15,067 nt of DNA from JANNOG01 sp050329835. Its GTDB lineage: Bacteria; Actinomycetota; Actinomycetes; Actinomycetales; JBBAYJ01. The notes below the pieces were generated by a model. That model was not told the DNA's origin. It worked only from the letters and a program-made list of their open reading frames with translations, and searched no databases. The DNA lies in the NCBI GenBank assembly GCA_050329835.1, contig JBHJOJ010000142.1, forward strand, positions 1 through 15,067, in the 5' to 3' direction. Of the stretch, positions 1-7,175 are shown in pieces; the first letter of the stretch is position 1, and every line of letters begins with the position of its first letter. A program made the position numbers and the translations under genes.

Positions 1-22
1 CGTCGGTGTCCGGCGGCTGACC

Positions 23-42
23 GGCCGGCGACGCGCCCGGCC
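23..42. terminator. Hairpin after a possible upstream stop codon
   Basis: Arms GGCCGG (23-28) and CCGGCC (37-42) pair perfectly around an 8-nt loop. A TGA at 18-20 in one frame could end a plus-strand gene that lies outside the window, which would make this its terminator. There is no T-tract, and the upstream gene cannot be verified from 20 bases. Confidence 0.25.
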
Positions 43-87
43 ACCGGCCGCGACCGGGTGCCCGGCGGGGCCGTCGGCCGGGTCTGC

Positions 88-100
88 CAGACTCGCCGGG
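88..100 (+). promoter_or_regulatory. Candidate -10 element for the YdcF-like gene
   Basis: The hexamer CAGACT (88-93) is followed by 7 nt and then the ATG at 101. No Shine-Dalgarno sequence is present. This matches the -10/leaderless arrangement seen at several other starts in this window, so transcription probably begins at or next to the start codon. No -35 box is recognisable. Confidence 0.4.
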
Positions 101-772
101 ATGGCCACCGCACAGTTGCCCGCGACGGTGGGCGGTCGGCGGCGCCGGTTGCGCCCGATCGCCTGGCTGCTCCTGCTCGCGCTGCTGGTGCCCGTGGTGG
201 TGGGGGCGCGGGTGGTGCAGGTCGCCCAGCGCGACGACCGGGGAGCGGTCGCCGCGGTCGTCGTGCTCGGCGCCGCCGCGACGAACGGCGTCCCCGGGGA
301 CGTCCTGCGGGCGCGGCTGGAGCACGCCCTGGACCTGTACTCCGCGGGCGTCGCGCCGGTCATCGTGACGGCCGGTGGCGTCGGAGAGGGCCAGCGGCTC
401 AGCGAGGCCGAGGTCGGCGGCCGGTGGCTGGCCGAGCGCGGGGTGCCGGCCGAGGCCGTGGTCGCGGTGGGCAGCGGCGGCAACACCCTGACCAGCCTGC
501 AGGCGGTGGCCGCCGAGCAGCGTGTCCGCGGCTGGGAGTCGGTGCTGCTGGTGAGCGACCCGTGGCACCTGTACCGGACGGGGGCGATGGCCGAGGACGT
601 CGGCCTGCCGGTGGCGGGCACCAGCCCGGTGCCCGGCGGGCCGAACGTCGACGACCGCGGCCGGGCCGCCTTCAACGTCGGCCGCGAGACCGTCGCGTTC
701 CTCGTCTACCGGGCCGGCACCCTCGCCGCGGCTGCCGCCCGCGCCGGGGACGACCTGGTGACCGGCGGGTGA
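101..772 (+). CDS. YdcF/SanA-like (DUF218) membrane-anchored protein
   Basis: This 223-residue protein has a basic N-terminus, one hydrophobic segment at about residues 20-37 that looks like a signal anchor, and then a DUF218 (ElyC/SanA/YdcF) domain facing outward. Visible family marks are a strand ending in VVVLGA, an N-G-x-P turn, an aRLehAldLY helix, VTAGGxGEG, SEAEV and GNTLTS, and near the end LLVSDPWHLYRTGAM. DUF218 proteins in other bacteria are linked to envelope integrity and polysaccharide metabolism, but the biochemical activity is not established, so no specific role is claimed. The ATG at 101 gives a clean anchor sequence. The next gene, dgt, starts 10 bp after the stop on the same strand, so the two may be cotranscribed. 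Confidence 0.85.
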   Translation: MATAQLPATVGGRRRRLRPIAWLLLLALLVPVVVGARVVQVAQRDDRGAVAAVVVLGAAATNGVPGDVLRARLEHALDLYSAGVAPVIVTAGGVGEGQRLSEAEVGGRWLAERGVPAEAVVAVGSGGNTLTSLQAVAAEQRVRGWESVLLVSDPWHLYRTGAMAEDVGLPVAGTSPVPGGPNVDDRGRAAFNVGRETVAFLVYRAGTLAAAAARAGDDLVTGG

Positions 773-782
773 CCATCCCGCC

Positions 783-2042
783 GTGACCTCCGCACCGCCC
801 GCCCGGCCGCCGGCCCCCTACGACGGCGACGACGTCGCCCGGTGGGCGGACGAGCCGCCGAAGAGCGGGGCGCGCACCGCCTTCGCCCGGGACCGCGCCC
901 GGGTCCTGCACTCCGCCGCGCTGCGCCGGCTGGCCGCCAAGACCCAGGTCGTCGCGCCTGGCAGCGACGACTTCGGGCGCAACCGCCTCACCCACTCCCT
1001 CGAGGTCGCCCAGGTCGGCCGCGACCTGGCGGGGCTGCTCGGCTGCGACCCCGACGTCGTCGACACCGCGTGCCTGGCGCACGACCTGGGCCACCCGCCG
1101 TTCGGCCACAACGGGGAGGCGGTGCTCGACCTGCTCGCCGACGGGATCGGCGGGTTCGAGGGCAACGCCCAGACCCTGCGCGTCCTCACCCGGCTCGAGC
1201 CCAAGGTCGTCGACCGCCGCACCGGGCGCCCGGCCGGGCTCAACCTCACCCGCGCCTGTCTGGACGCCGCGACCAAGTACCCGTGGCCGCGCGGCGGGGG
1301 GCCGCCGGGGGCGGCGCGGAAGTTCGGTGCGTACGGCGACGACGCCGAGGTGTTCGCCTGGGTGCGGCGCGGCGCCGTCCCCGGCCGGGCCTGCGTCGAG
1401 GCCCAGGTGATGGACCTGGCCGACGACGTGGCGTACAGCGTCCACGACGTCGAGGACGCGCTCGTCGCCGGCTATCTCGACCTCGCGGCGCTGCGCGACC
1501 CCGGGGTAGCCGCGGAGGTGGCGGCGGGGGCGGCGACCTGGTACCTCGGGGGCGACCCCGCCGAGCCGGCGGAGGCGCTGGCCAGGCTGCTGGCGCTGCC
1601 GTGGTGGGTGCCGGGCTTCGACGGCTCGTGGCGGGCGCTCGCCGCGCTCAAGGACCTCACCAGCCAGCTCATCGGACGGTTCGTGGTCGCGGCCCGCGAT
1701 GCCACCGTCGCCCGGTACGGGCCCGGCCCGCTGACCCGGCACGCCGCGGAGGTGGTCGTGCCCTCGGGCACCCGGGCCGAGATCGCCGTCCTCAAGGCGA
1801 TCGCCATCCACTTCGTCGTCAACGCCGAGCAGCGGCAGGCCGTCTACGCCCGGCAGCGGGCCGTCGTCGCGGAGCTCGTCGAGTCGTTGCTCGCCGCCGC
1901 CCCGGACGGCCTGGAACGCTCGCACGCGGATGCGTGGCGGGCGGCGGGGGACGACGCCTCCCGCCGTCGCGTCGTGATCGACCAGGTCGCGAGCCTGACG
2001 GACGCCTCGGCGATGTCCTGGCACGCCCGCCCGACGGCCTGA
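783..2042 (+). CDS. dgt: Deoxyguanosinetriphosphate triphosphohydrolase (dGTPase)
   Basis: This 419-residue HD-domain dNTP triphosphohydrolase hydrolyses dGTP (and possibly other dNTPs) to the deoxynucleoside plus triphosphate, and so helps control the DNA precursor pool. The metal-binding HD signature is complete: His71 in the THSLEV helix, His100-Asp101 in LAHDLGHPPFGHNGE, and a later acidic motif MDLADDVAYSVHDVEDA from residue 210 containing Asp214/Asp215. The length is normal for actinobacterial family members. The GTG at 783 is chosen because the N-terminus from there resembles the family (PYDGDD..RW..EPPK). A hexamer GACCAT lies 6 nt upstream of the GTG, and the upstream stop is only 10 bp away, so either a leaderless internal promoter or readthrough from the upstream gene is possible. 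It converges on the oxidase gene. Confidence 0.95.
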   Translation: MTSAPPARPPAPYDGDDVARWADEPPKSGARTAFARDRARVLHSAALRRLAAKTQVVAPGSDDFGRNRLTHSLEVAQVGRDLAGLLGCDPDVVDTACLAHDLGHPPFGHNGEAVLDLLADGIGGFEGNAQTLRVLTRLEPKVVDRRTGRPAGLNLTRACLDAATKYPWPRGGGPPGAARKFGAYGDDAEVFAWVRRGAVPGRACVEAQVMDLADDVAYSVHDVEDALVAGYLDLAALRDPGVAAEVAAGAATWYLGGDPAEPAEALARLLALPWWVPGFDGSWRALAALKDLTSQLIGRFVVAARDATVARYGPGPLTRHAAEVVVPSGTRAEIAVLKAIAIHFVVNAEQRQAVYARQRAVVAELVESLLAAAPDGLERSHADAWRAAGDDASRRRVVIDQVASLTDASAMSWHARPTA

Positions 2043-2067
2043 CCCGCCCCCGGGCGCGCCTGGGTCA
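2040..2067. terminator. Dyad between convergent dgt and oxidase genes
   Basis: The stop codon of each convergent gene lies in one arm of a perfect 6-bp dyad, TGACCC (2040-2045) and GGGTCA (2062-2067). Overlapping it is a compact alternative hairpin at 2049-2064: CCCGGG, loop CGCG, CCTGGG, with one G-U pair. Only 22 bp separate the two genes, so a bidirectional terminator is the natural reading. There is no T-run on either side. Confidence 0.4.
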
Positions 2068-3399
2068 GGGGCGCAGCAGGGCGTCGAGGAGCGGGTTGCC
2101 GAGCGCGCCGTGCGGGTCCACCTCGGCCGCCAGCCGGCGGACGTCGTCGATCCGCGGGTACCGCGCGGCGATCGCCGCGGGCTCCAGTGTCGTGATCTTC
2201 CCCCAGTGCGGCCGGGCGCCGAGCGGGTCGAGCAGGTCGTGCAGCCGGCGCACCGCCGGCAGCACGGCCTCCGGTTCCGGCTCCCAGGTGACGTGGACGC
2301 CGACGACGTCGTGCCCCGTCGCCGGGCTCAACCACAGGTCGTCGCGCGCGACGGTCCGGACCTCGCAGGTCTGGACCAGGGGAGCCAGGTCGGCGGCCCG
2401 GGCCAGCACCGCGGTGAGGGCGGCCCAGGCGGACACTCGCGGCACGAGGAACTCCGACTGCAGCTCCTCGCCGCTGCTGGGGGTGAACCCGGCCCGGAAG
2501 TGGGGGAGCCGTTCGTGCCACGGCCCCGCCCGGCCGAGTTGCTCGGTGCACGCCGCCGGGTCGGCCCCCGGGACCGGATGACGGGGGCCGGCGGCCCGGG
2601 TGGCGCCCAGCCACTGCGCCGGGGCCTCGGGCCCGGCGGGGACGTCGCCCTCGCCACCGGGGCCCGTCGTCGCCCGTCCCGGCACCCGCGCCTTGCGCCA
2701 CACCGCGAATCGCGGCCCGTCCGGACCCGCCCGGAGATCGGTGAAGGCGCTCACGCTGTGGGCGCTCGACATGACCTCGTCGAAGGCGGCGAGCAGGGTC
2801 GCCGCCGCCATGCCCTCGTAGACGTCCTGCCGCATGTCGTAGGTCGGTTCGACGTCGAGCGTGACCCGGACGACGCCGCCCAGGGCGCCGAGCGACACCA
2901 CGTGCCCGGGGAAGACGTCGGGATCCCGGTCGCGGTCGACCCGCAGGAGGTCGCCGCCCGGCACGACGGCCTCGATCGCCCGGACGCTGGCCGCGAGGCT
3001 GCGGGTGTGGTCGCCCGAGCCGTGCGTCCCCGTCGCCACGGCGCCGGCCACACTGATGTGGGGCAGCGACGCCATCGCCGGCAGCGCCCACCCGTGGGCG
3101 TGCAGCTGCGCGGCCAGCACCGCGTACGTCGTCCCACCGCCCACCGTGGCCGTGCGGGCCCCCGGGTCGATGTCGAGGTCCACCGGCAGTCCGGCGAGGG
3201 ACACCAGGTCCCCGGACGTCGCCGCCAGCGGGCTGAAGGAGTGCCCGGACCCCATGACCCGCCACCGCCGGCTGCGGGCCGCCAGCGCCTGGAGCTCCGG
3301 GACCGTCCGCGGCCGGTGCGCGGCGGCCGGGGTGAACGTGACGTTGCCCGCCCAGTTGGTCAGCGCCGCCGGGGTGGGGGCGGCAGGCGTCGTGGGCAC
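2065..3399 (-). CDS. FAD-linked alditol/xylitol oxidase-like protein
   Basis: This 444-residue VAO/PCMH-type flavoprotein resembles the Streptomyces alditol oxidase/xylitol oxidase group, which oxidises the terminal hydroxyl of polyols such as xylitol with O2, giving the aldose and H2O2. The covalent-FAD histidine is expected at His53 in GSGHSFSPLA. The FAD-domain block SLPHISVAGAVATGTHGSG is at 110-128. Towards the C-terminus are the substrate-domain motifs SEFLVPR, EVRTVARDDLWLSP and HWGK, which in the family carry the catalytic Glu/Arg/Lys set. A Gly/Pro-rich insertion around the middle makes it somewhat longer than the roughly 418-residue homologue I remember. The GTG at 3399 is preferred to the in-frame GTG at 3426 because CACGCT lies exactly 6 nt upstream and the extra nine residues look non-native. 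An L-gulono- or arabinono-lactone oxidase is the alternative, but the motifs favour alditol oxidase. Confidence 0.85.
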   Translation of the reverse strand: MPTTPAAPTPAALTNWAGNVTFTPAAAHRPRTVPELQALAARSRRWRVMGSGHSFSPLAATSGDLVSLAGLPVDLDIDPGARTATVGGGTTYAVLAAQLHAHGWALPAMASLPHISVAGAVATGTHGSGDHTRSLAASVRAIEAVVPGGDLLRVDRDRDPDVFPGHVVSLGALGGVVRVTLDVEPTYDMRQDVYEGMAAATLLAAFDEVMSSAHSVSAFTDLRAGPDGPRFAVWRKARVPGRATTGPGGEGDVPAGPEAPAQWLGATRAAGPRHPVPGADPAACTEQLGRAGPWHERLPHFRAGFTPSSGEELQSEFLVPRVSAWAALTAVLARAADLAPLVQTCEVRTVARDDLWLSPATGHDVVGVHVTWEPEPEAVLPAVRRLHDLLDPLGARPHWGKITTLEPAAIAARYPRIDDVRRLAAEVDPHGALGNPLLDALLRP

Positions 3400-3411
3400 G
3401 CGGCGAGCGTG
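3400..3411 (-). promoter_or_regulatory. Candidate leaderless promoter of the oxidase gene
   Basis: Reading the minus strand, CACGCT (3411-3406) is followed by CGCCGC and then the GTG at 3399. No Shine-Dalgarno sequence is present. The same hexamer and spacing precede the ABC transporter start at 8468. This is the main reason for choosing 3399 as the start. Confidence 0.45.
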
Positions 3412-3436
3412 CCACGACGCCGCCACGGGCGTGCGG

Positions 3437-3517
3437 TCAGCGGCGGAAGGCGTCCGTCACCTTCTCGCCGGCCTGCTTCAGGTCGGCCTTGCCCTGGTCG
3501 GACCGGCCCTCGGCCTC
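3437..3517 (-). pseudogene. C-terminal remnant of a CsbD-like stress protein
   Basis: The minus-strand frame ending at TGA 3437-3439 encodes EAEGRSDQGKADLKQAGEKV followed by TDAFRR. This matches the C-terminal half of CsbD-family general-stress proteins, which are usually about 60-65 residues and end in a pattern like EG..DQ.KGDLKQAGEKVKDAF. All codons in this stretch end in G or C, as in real genes here. Upstream the frame continues only to a stop at 3557-3559, and it contains no ATG, GTG or TTG. The N-terminal half is absent, and in its place are the promoter and start of the plus-strand membrane gene at 3550. I read it as a truncated, untranslated relic, probably cut by a rearrangement near 3517-3537. 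It has been too recently lost, or is too constrained, to have decayed further. Confidence 0.7.
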
Positions 3518-3537
3518 GCGGGCGGCGACGCCCGCGG

Positions 3538-3549
3538 CATGATCGCCGC
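3538..3549 (+). promoter_or_regulatory. Candidate leaderless promoter of the Pr6Pr-type gene
   Basis: CATGAT (3538-3543) is followed by CGCCGC and then the ATG at 3550. There is no Shine-Dalgarno sequence. The spacing equals that at dnaG and at the ABC transporter gene. Confidence 0.4.
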
Positions 3550-4230
3550 ATGACTCTCAGCACCGCGGCCCGGCTGTGGTGGGGGGCGACCGCCCTCGCC
3601 GTGGTGGTCGCGCTCGCGATCCAGGTCCCCCTGTCCGCCGGCGCGACCGACGACGCGTCCTTCCCGACACCCCTGTCACGGGTGCTCAACCTGTTCGTGT
3701 TCTTCACGATCTGGTCGAACATCCTGGTGGCCGTGGTGGCGGCCGGCTCGGCCCTCGGCCGCGACCTCGACCAGGTCGCCTGGCGGGCCGCCCGCCTCGC
3801 CGGCCTGGTCGCGATCACGGTGACGTTCGCCGTCTACAACGTCGTGCTGCGCGAACCCGCCGAGCCGGGACCCGGAGCCGTGGCGAACGAGCTGTTCCAC
3901 ATCGTCGTGCCGGTGCTGACGGTCGTCGGCTGGGTCGCGTTCGGGCCTCGTGGACGCACCTCGTGGCCGGTGGTCCTGTGGTCGCTGGCCCTGCCGGTGC
4001 CATGGACCGTGCTGACCCTCGTGCGCGGGGCCGTCGTCGACGGCTGGTACCCGTACCCGTTCCTCGACGTGACCGGGCTCGGGTACCCGACCGTCCTGCT
4101 GAACGTCGCGATCGTGGGGATCGCGTTCCTCGCCCTGGCCGCGGGCGCCCACCTCGGTGACCGGGCACTGCGACGGGCGGCGTCCCCACAGCGGGCGGCC
4201 GGGGACCCCGGGGACCGGGCCGCGACCTAG
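3550..4230 (+). CDS. Pr6Pr-family integral membrane protein
   Basis: This 226-residue protein has about six predicted membrane helices, at roughly residues 9-28, 45-69, 78-98, 115-134, 140-160 and 180-202. Recognisable family features are the second-helix motif FFTIWSNILVAV, the NELFHIVVPVLTVVGW helix with a His, and the loop GWYPYPFLDV followed by GYPTVLLN. These fit the actinobacterial Pr6Pr (FAR-17a/AIG1-like) membrane proteins, whose function is not established. Eukaryotic AIG1/ADTRP relatives are lipid (FAHFA) hydrolases that use Thr and His, but transferring that activity here would be speculation. The stop codon TAG (4228-4230) is also the first half of the probable dnaG -10 box, so the end of this gene and the dnaG promoter are physically fused. 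Confidence 0.75.
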   Translation: MTLSTAARLWWGATALAVVVALAIQVPLSAGATDDASFPTPLSRVLNLFVFFTIWSNILVAVVAAGSALGRDLDQVAWRAARLAGLVAITVTFAVYNVVLREPAEPGPGAVANELFHIVVPVLTVVGWVAFGPRGRTSWPVVLWSLALPVPWTVLTLVRGAVVDGWYPYPFLDVTGLGYPTVLLNVAIVGIAFLALAAGAHLGDRALRRAASPQRAAGDPGDRAAT

Positions 4231-4239
4231 ACTCCGGAC
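4228..4239 (+). promoter_or_regulatory. Probable leaderless dnaG promoter (-10 TAGACT)
   Basis: TAGACT (4228-4233) is a good actinobacterial -10 (TAnnnT). It is followed by CCGGAC and then GTG at 4240, which puts the expected transcription start on the start codon. There is no Shine-Dalgarno sequence. No -35 box is obvious. The TAG is simultaneously the stop codon of the upstream gene. Confidence 0.6.
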
Positions 4240-6105
4240 GTGGCGGGTCGGATCCGGGAGGACGACATCGCCACCGTCCGCGAGCGGGCCCGCATCGAGG
4301 AGGTCGTGGGCGACCACGTCGCGCTGCGCAAGGCGGGCGTGGGGTCCATGCGGGGGCTGTGCCCCTTCCACGACGAGCGCACCCCGTCCTTCCACGTCCG
4401 GCCCCAGGTCGGGCTCTTCCACTGCTTCGGCTGCGGCGAGGGCGGCGACGTCATCGCGTTCGTCATGAAGATCGACCATCTCTCGTTCGTCGAGGCGGTG
4501 GAACGCCTCGCCGCCCGGGTCGGCGTCGAGCTGCGCTACGCCGACGACGTCCCCGGGGCGCCCGGCCGCCGGGGCGAGGCCGCCGGGCGGCGGCGGCGTC
4601 TCGCCGAGGCGAACGCCGCCGCCGCCGCCTTCTACCGGGACCACCTGGCGTCCCCGGAGGCCCGCCCGGCCCGGGGCCTGCTGGCCGAGCGCGGCCTCGA
4701 CGGCGAGGCGGCGGTGACGTTCGGGGTCGGGTACGCCCCCCGGGCCGGGGACGCCCTGTTCGCCCACCTGCGCGGGCGCGGCTTCACCGACGACGAGCTG
4801 GTGACCGCCGGCCTCGTCGGCCGGTCCGCGTCGGGCCGGGCCTACGACCGGTTCCGGGGCCGGCTGCTGTGGCCGATCCGCGACGTCACCGGGGACACCC
4901 TCGGCTTCGGCGCCCGCCGGCTGTTCGACGACGACCGGATCGACGCCAAGTACCTCAACACCCCGGACACCCCGCTGTACCGGAAGGCGCACGTCCTCTA
5001 CGGCGTCGACCTCGCCAAGCGGGAGATCGCCCGGCAGCGGCAGGCCGTGATCGTCGAGGGGTACACCGACGTCATGGCCTGCCACCTCGCCGGCGTCACC
5101 ACCGCCGTGGCGACGTGCGGCACGGCGTTCGGCGAGGACCACGCCCGGGTGCTGCGCCGCCTGCTCGGCGACACCGACGCGAACGGCGAGGTGATCTTCA
5201 CCTTCGACGGCGACGCCGCGGGCCGGCGCGCCGCGCTGCGGGCCTTCGCCGTCGACCAGCAGCTGCTCGCCCGCACGACGGTCGCCGTGGAACCCACCGG
5301 CAAGGACCCCTGCGAGCTGCGCCAGGCCGGCGGCGACCAGGCGGTCCGCGATCTCGTGGCCTCCCGGAGCCCGCTCTTCGAGTTCGCCGTCCGCTCGGTC
5401 ATCGCCGACCACGACCTCGAGACGGAGGAGGGGCGGATGGCGGCCCTCGACGCCGCCGCCCCCATCGTGGCCCAGATCAAGGACCCCGGGCTGCGGCACC
5501 GCTACGCGATCAGCCTCGACCGCTGGACCGGCTTCCTCGACGAGCGGTTCGTGCTCGCCCGGGTGGCGCGCGCCGCCCGCCCGGCCGCGGTCGCCGAGGA
5601 GATCGACCACGCGCGCCGGAACCCGGCGCTCGCCCGGGGCGACGATCCCGTGGTGGCCGCCGAGCGCGCGGCGCTGGCGGTCGCCCTGCAGGTGCCCGAC
5701 CTCGTGGCCGCCGAGCTCGAGGCGATCGGGCCGGAGGCGTTCCGGGAGCCGGCGCACCGCGCGATCCACGAGGCGGTCCGGGCCGCCCGGGGGCCGGCCG
5801 GCCGGTCGGGGGTGGAGCTGGTGGCCGCGGTCCGCGAGCTGGTGCCGGCCTCCGTGCTGCCGCTCGTCACCCAGCTCGCCGTGTCCGACCTGCCGGTCGG
5901 CGAGGCCGAGCTGCCCCGCTACGCCCGCTCGGTGGTCGCCGGGGTCGCCGAGGCCGAGGTGACGCGGGCGGTCCTCGACCTCACCCGCCGGCTGGCCTGG
6001 CTCGACCCGGACGAGGACGCGGACGCCTACCGCGCCGCGAGCACCGCGCTGCACACCGCCCACCTGCGCCAGCGGGCCCTGCGGGAACGGGCGATCGGCG
6101 CGTGA
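4240..6105 (+). CDS. dnaG: DNA primase DnaG
   Basis: This 621-residue replicative primase synthesises RNA primers at the fork together with the DnaB helicase. The N-terminal CHC2 zinc finger is complete (Cys41, His44, Cys62, Cys65, with the FHCFGCGEGGDVIAF context). The catalytic core follows, with the RFRGRLLWPIRD and LGFGARRLFDD region near residues 205-230 and KYLNTPDTPLYRKAHVLYG. In the TOPRIM domain, Glu273 of VIVEGYTDV and the metal-binding Asp323-Gly-Asp325 (FTFDGDAAG) are present. The rest is the helical DnaB-interacting C-terminal domain. Length and domain order are normal for Actinobacteria. The GTG at 240 codons' worth of typical N-terminus (GRIREDDIATVRERARIEEVV) is well supported. 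The next gene overlaps its stop (GTGA), so the two are translationally coupled. Confidence 0.98.
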   Translation: MAGRIREDDIATVRERARIEEVVGDHVALRKAGVGSMRGLCPFHDERTPSFHVRPQVGLFHCFGCGEGGDVIAFVMKIDHLSFVEAVERLAARVGVELRYADDVPGAPGRRGEAAGRRRRLAEANAAAAAFYRDHLASPEARPARGLLAERGLDGEAAVTFGVGYAPRAGDALFAHLRGRGFTDDELVTAGLVGRSASGRAYDRFRGRLLWPIRDVTGDTLGFGARRLFDDDRIDAKYLNTPDTPLYRKAHVLYGVDLAKREIARQRQAVIVEGYTDVMACHLAGVTTAVATCGTAFGEDHARVLRRLLGDTDANGEVIFTFDGDAAGRRAALRAFAVDQQLLARTTVAVEPTGKDPCELRQAGGDQAVRDLVASRSPLFEFAVRSVIADHDLETEEGRMAALDAAAPIVAQIKDPGLRHRYAISLDRWTGFLDERFVLARVARAARPAAVAEEIDHARRNPALARGDDPVVAAERAALAVALQVPDLVAAELEAIGPEAFREPAHRAIHEAVRAARGPAGRSGVELVAAVRELVPASVLPLVTQLAVSDLPVGEAELPRYARSVVAGVAEAEVTRAVLDLTRRLAWLDPDEDADAYRAASTALHTAHLRQRALRERAIGA

Positions 6106-6632
6106 TCCCGCCGTTCCGACTGGCCGCCCTGCCGCCCGGCGCCCGGGACCGCGTCCGCCTCGACCGCGGGGAGCGTCCGCTCGCGTCCGCCGGCCTGACC
6201 GACGGGGGGGTCGCGGTGGCGACGACGCACCGGCTGGTCGTCGCGGGGCCCGCCGCGGGGGCGGCCGACATGGTCACGGCCGACCGGTGGGTCGACGTCG
6301 CGTCGGCGTCGCTGGCGCCCGAGGAGGGGGTCCTCGAGGTCGACCTGGTCGCCGGGTCACGGCGGGTGCTGGTGCTGGGACGGAACCGGGGCCGGGCCCT
6401 CGCCACGGTCGTCCGGGAGCGCGTCCAGCACTCGGTCCTGCTGACCCGCACCGTCGAGCTGGCCGGCCGCCGGGCGGTGCGGGTGACGGCCCGGCGCACC
6501 CCGGACGGCGAGGTGCTCGTGCAGGTCGTCCCCGGGCCCGGGGTCTCGATCAGCGGCCCGGACGTCGCGGCCGAGGTCGCCGAGGCGGAGCGCGCCGTCC
6601 GGGAGCAGGTCGGCCTGCCGCCGCCGGGCTGA
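6102..6632 (+). CDS. Conserved protein coupled to dnaG (possible PH-like fold)
   Basis: This 176-residue protein starts with a GTG inside the sequence GTGA that also contains the dnaG stop, so it is almost certainly translated by coupling. It is a soluble, mostly beta-type sequence: a patch PLASAGLTDGGVAVATTHRLVV, then a Trp-containing strand (DRWVDVASASL), and acidic and basic alternating strands (VLEVDLV, RRVLVLG). The last third is helical (VREQVGL near the end). The pattern of a DG..VATTHRLVV strand followed by a W-containing strand resembles bacterial PH-like proteins found in many actinobacteria, often beside dnaG as I recall. I know of no assigned function. It faces the minus-strand membrane gene tail to tail with 14 bp between stops. 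Confidence 0.75.
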   Translation: MIPPFRLAALPPGARDRVRLDRGERPLASAGLTDGGVAVATTHRLVVAGPAAGAADMVTADRWVDVASASLAPEEGVLEVDLVAGSRRVLVLGRNRGRALATVVRERVQHSVLLTRTVELAGRRAVRVTARRTPDGEVLVQVVPGPGVSISGPDVAAEVAEAERAVREQVGLPPPG

Positions 6633-6652
6633 GCCGGGCCGTGACGTCAGCC
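6627..6652. terminator. Dyad containing both convergent stop codons
   Basis: GGCTGA (6627-6632), which ends the plus-strand gene, is the exact reverse complement of TCAGCC (6647-6652), which ends the minus-strand gene. They are separated by 14 nt. It may form a short bidirectional hairpin. The arms are only 6 bp, three of which are forced by the two TGA stops, so confidence is low. Confidence 0.25.
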
Positions 6653-7096
6653 GCCGAAGCCGGTCCGGTCGACGCGACGGTGGTAGCGCGTGCCGAGCAC
6701 GCCGCCGAGGACGGCGCCGGCCAGTGACGCCAGCGCCGCGAGGGCGATCGCGACCCAGCCGGCCGTCGTGAGCTCGCCCTCGTTGACCGGGATCCGCGGG
6801 AAGGCGACCCCGATTGCCGTGCCGGCGGCACTCACCAGGCCAGTGAGCAGGATCGCCGCGCCCGTGGCGGTGAGCCACCCGAGGAACGCCGAGCCCGCCT
6901 TCAGTCCGCCGTGCTCCTGGCGCTCGCGCTCGACCACCGCCTGGCGGGTCCGCGCGGGGTCGACGACCGGCGGCGGGGTGTCGCCCACCTCGTGGGCCCT
7001 GGTCGTCTGCGCGGGCACGGCGGGGCGGTCGGCCTCGGGGGCCGCGGCGCCGGGGGGTCGACGGGACGGGTCGTGGGGGGTCCGGGGTGTGCTCAC
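6647..7096 (-). CDS. YrzE-like two-helix membrane protein
   Basis: This 149-residue protein has a Pro/Ala-rich hydrophilic N-terminal half (residues 1-65), then two hydrophobic helices, at about 71-99 (FLGWLTATGAAILLTGL and following) and 112-134 (GWVAIALAALASLAGAVLGG), ending in a short basic tail. The FLGWL opening, the small-residue-rich helices and the G-x-x-G-TRYHRR end resemble the YrzE family of small actinobacterial membrane proteins, whose function is unknown. The GTG start is decided by a good Shine-Dalgarno GGAGG (minus strand, 7109-7105), 8 nt upstream. This gene and the SRPBCC gene are the only clear annotated genes here that have an SD site. It lies 100 bp downstream of the lipoprotein gene on the same strand, with a hairpin in between. 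Confidence 0.7.
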   Translation of the reverse strand: MSTPRTPHDPSRRPPGAAAPEADRPAVPAQTTRAHEVGDTPPPVVDPARTRQAVVERERQEHGGLKAGSAFLGWLTATGAAILLTGLVSAAGTAIGVAFPRIPVNEGELTTAGWVAIALAALASLAGAVLGGVLGTRYHRRVDRTGFGG

Positions 7097-7104
7097 GGGT
7101 CTCG

Positions 7105-7109
7105 CCTCC
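7105..7109 (-). promoter_or_regulatory. Ribosome binding site of the YrzE-like gene
   Basis: GGAGG on the minus strand lies 8 nt before the GTG at 7096. It contrasts with the SD-less starts of most neighbouring genes and fixes this start. Confidence 0.6.
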
Positions 7110-7175
7110 GTTCGGGCGGGCGCACCGGGCGTGCGCCCGTGTCCGCTCCACCGTGACCCCGCCGGGCGGGCCGCG

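Noticed and set aside
2110..4230. 706-residue plus-strand frame merging antisense oxidase sequence with the Pr6Pr gene
   Set aside because: Only the part from ATG 3550 has a protein-like membrane pattern and a promoter-like start. The upstream part is the shadow of the oxidase gene.
3676..6063. 795-residue open frame antisense to dnaG
   Set aside because: Shadow frame in GC-rich DNA. dnaG on the plus strand has all primase motifs.
4359..6632. 757-residue frame extending upstream of the dnaG-coupled gene
   Set aside because: The upstream portion is an out-of-frame shadow of dnaG. The real gene starts at the overlapping GTG at 6102.
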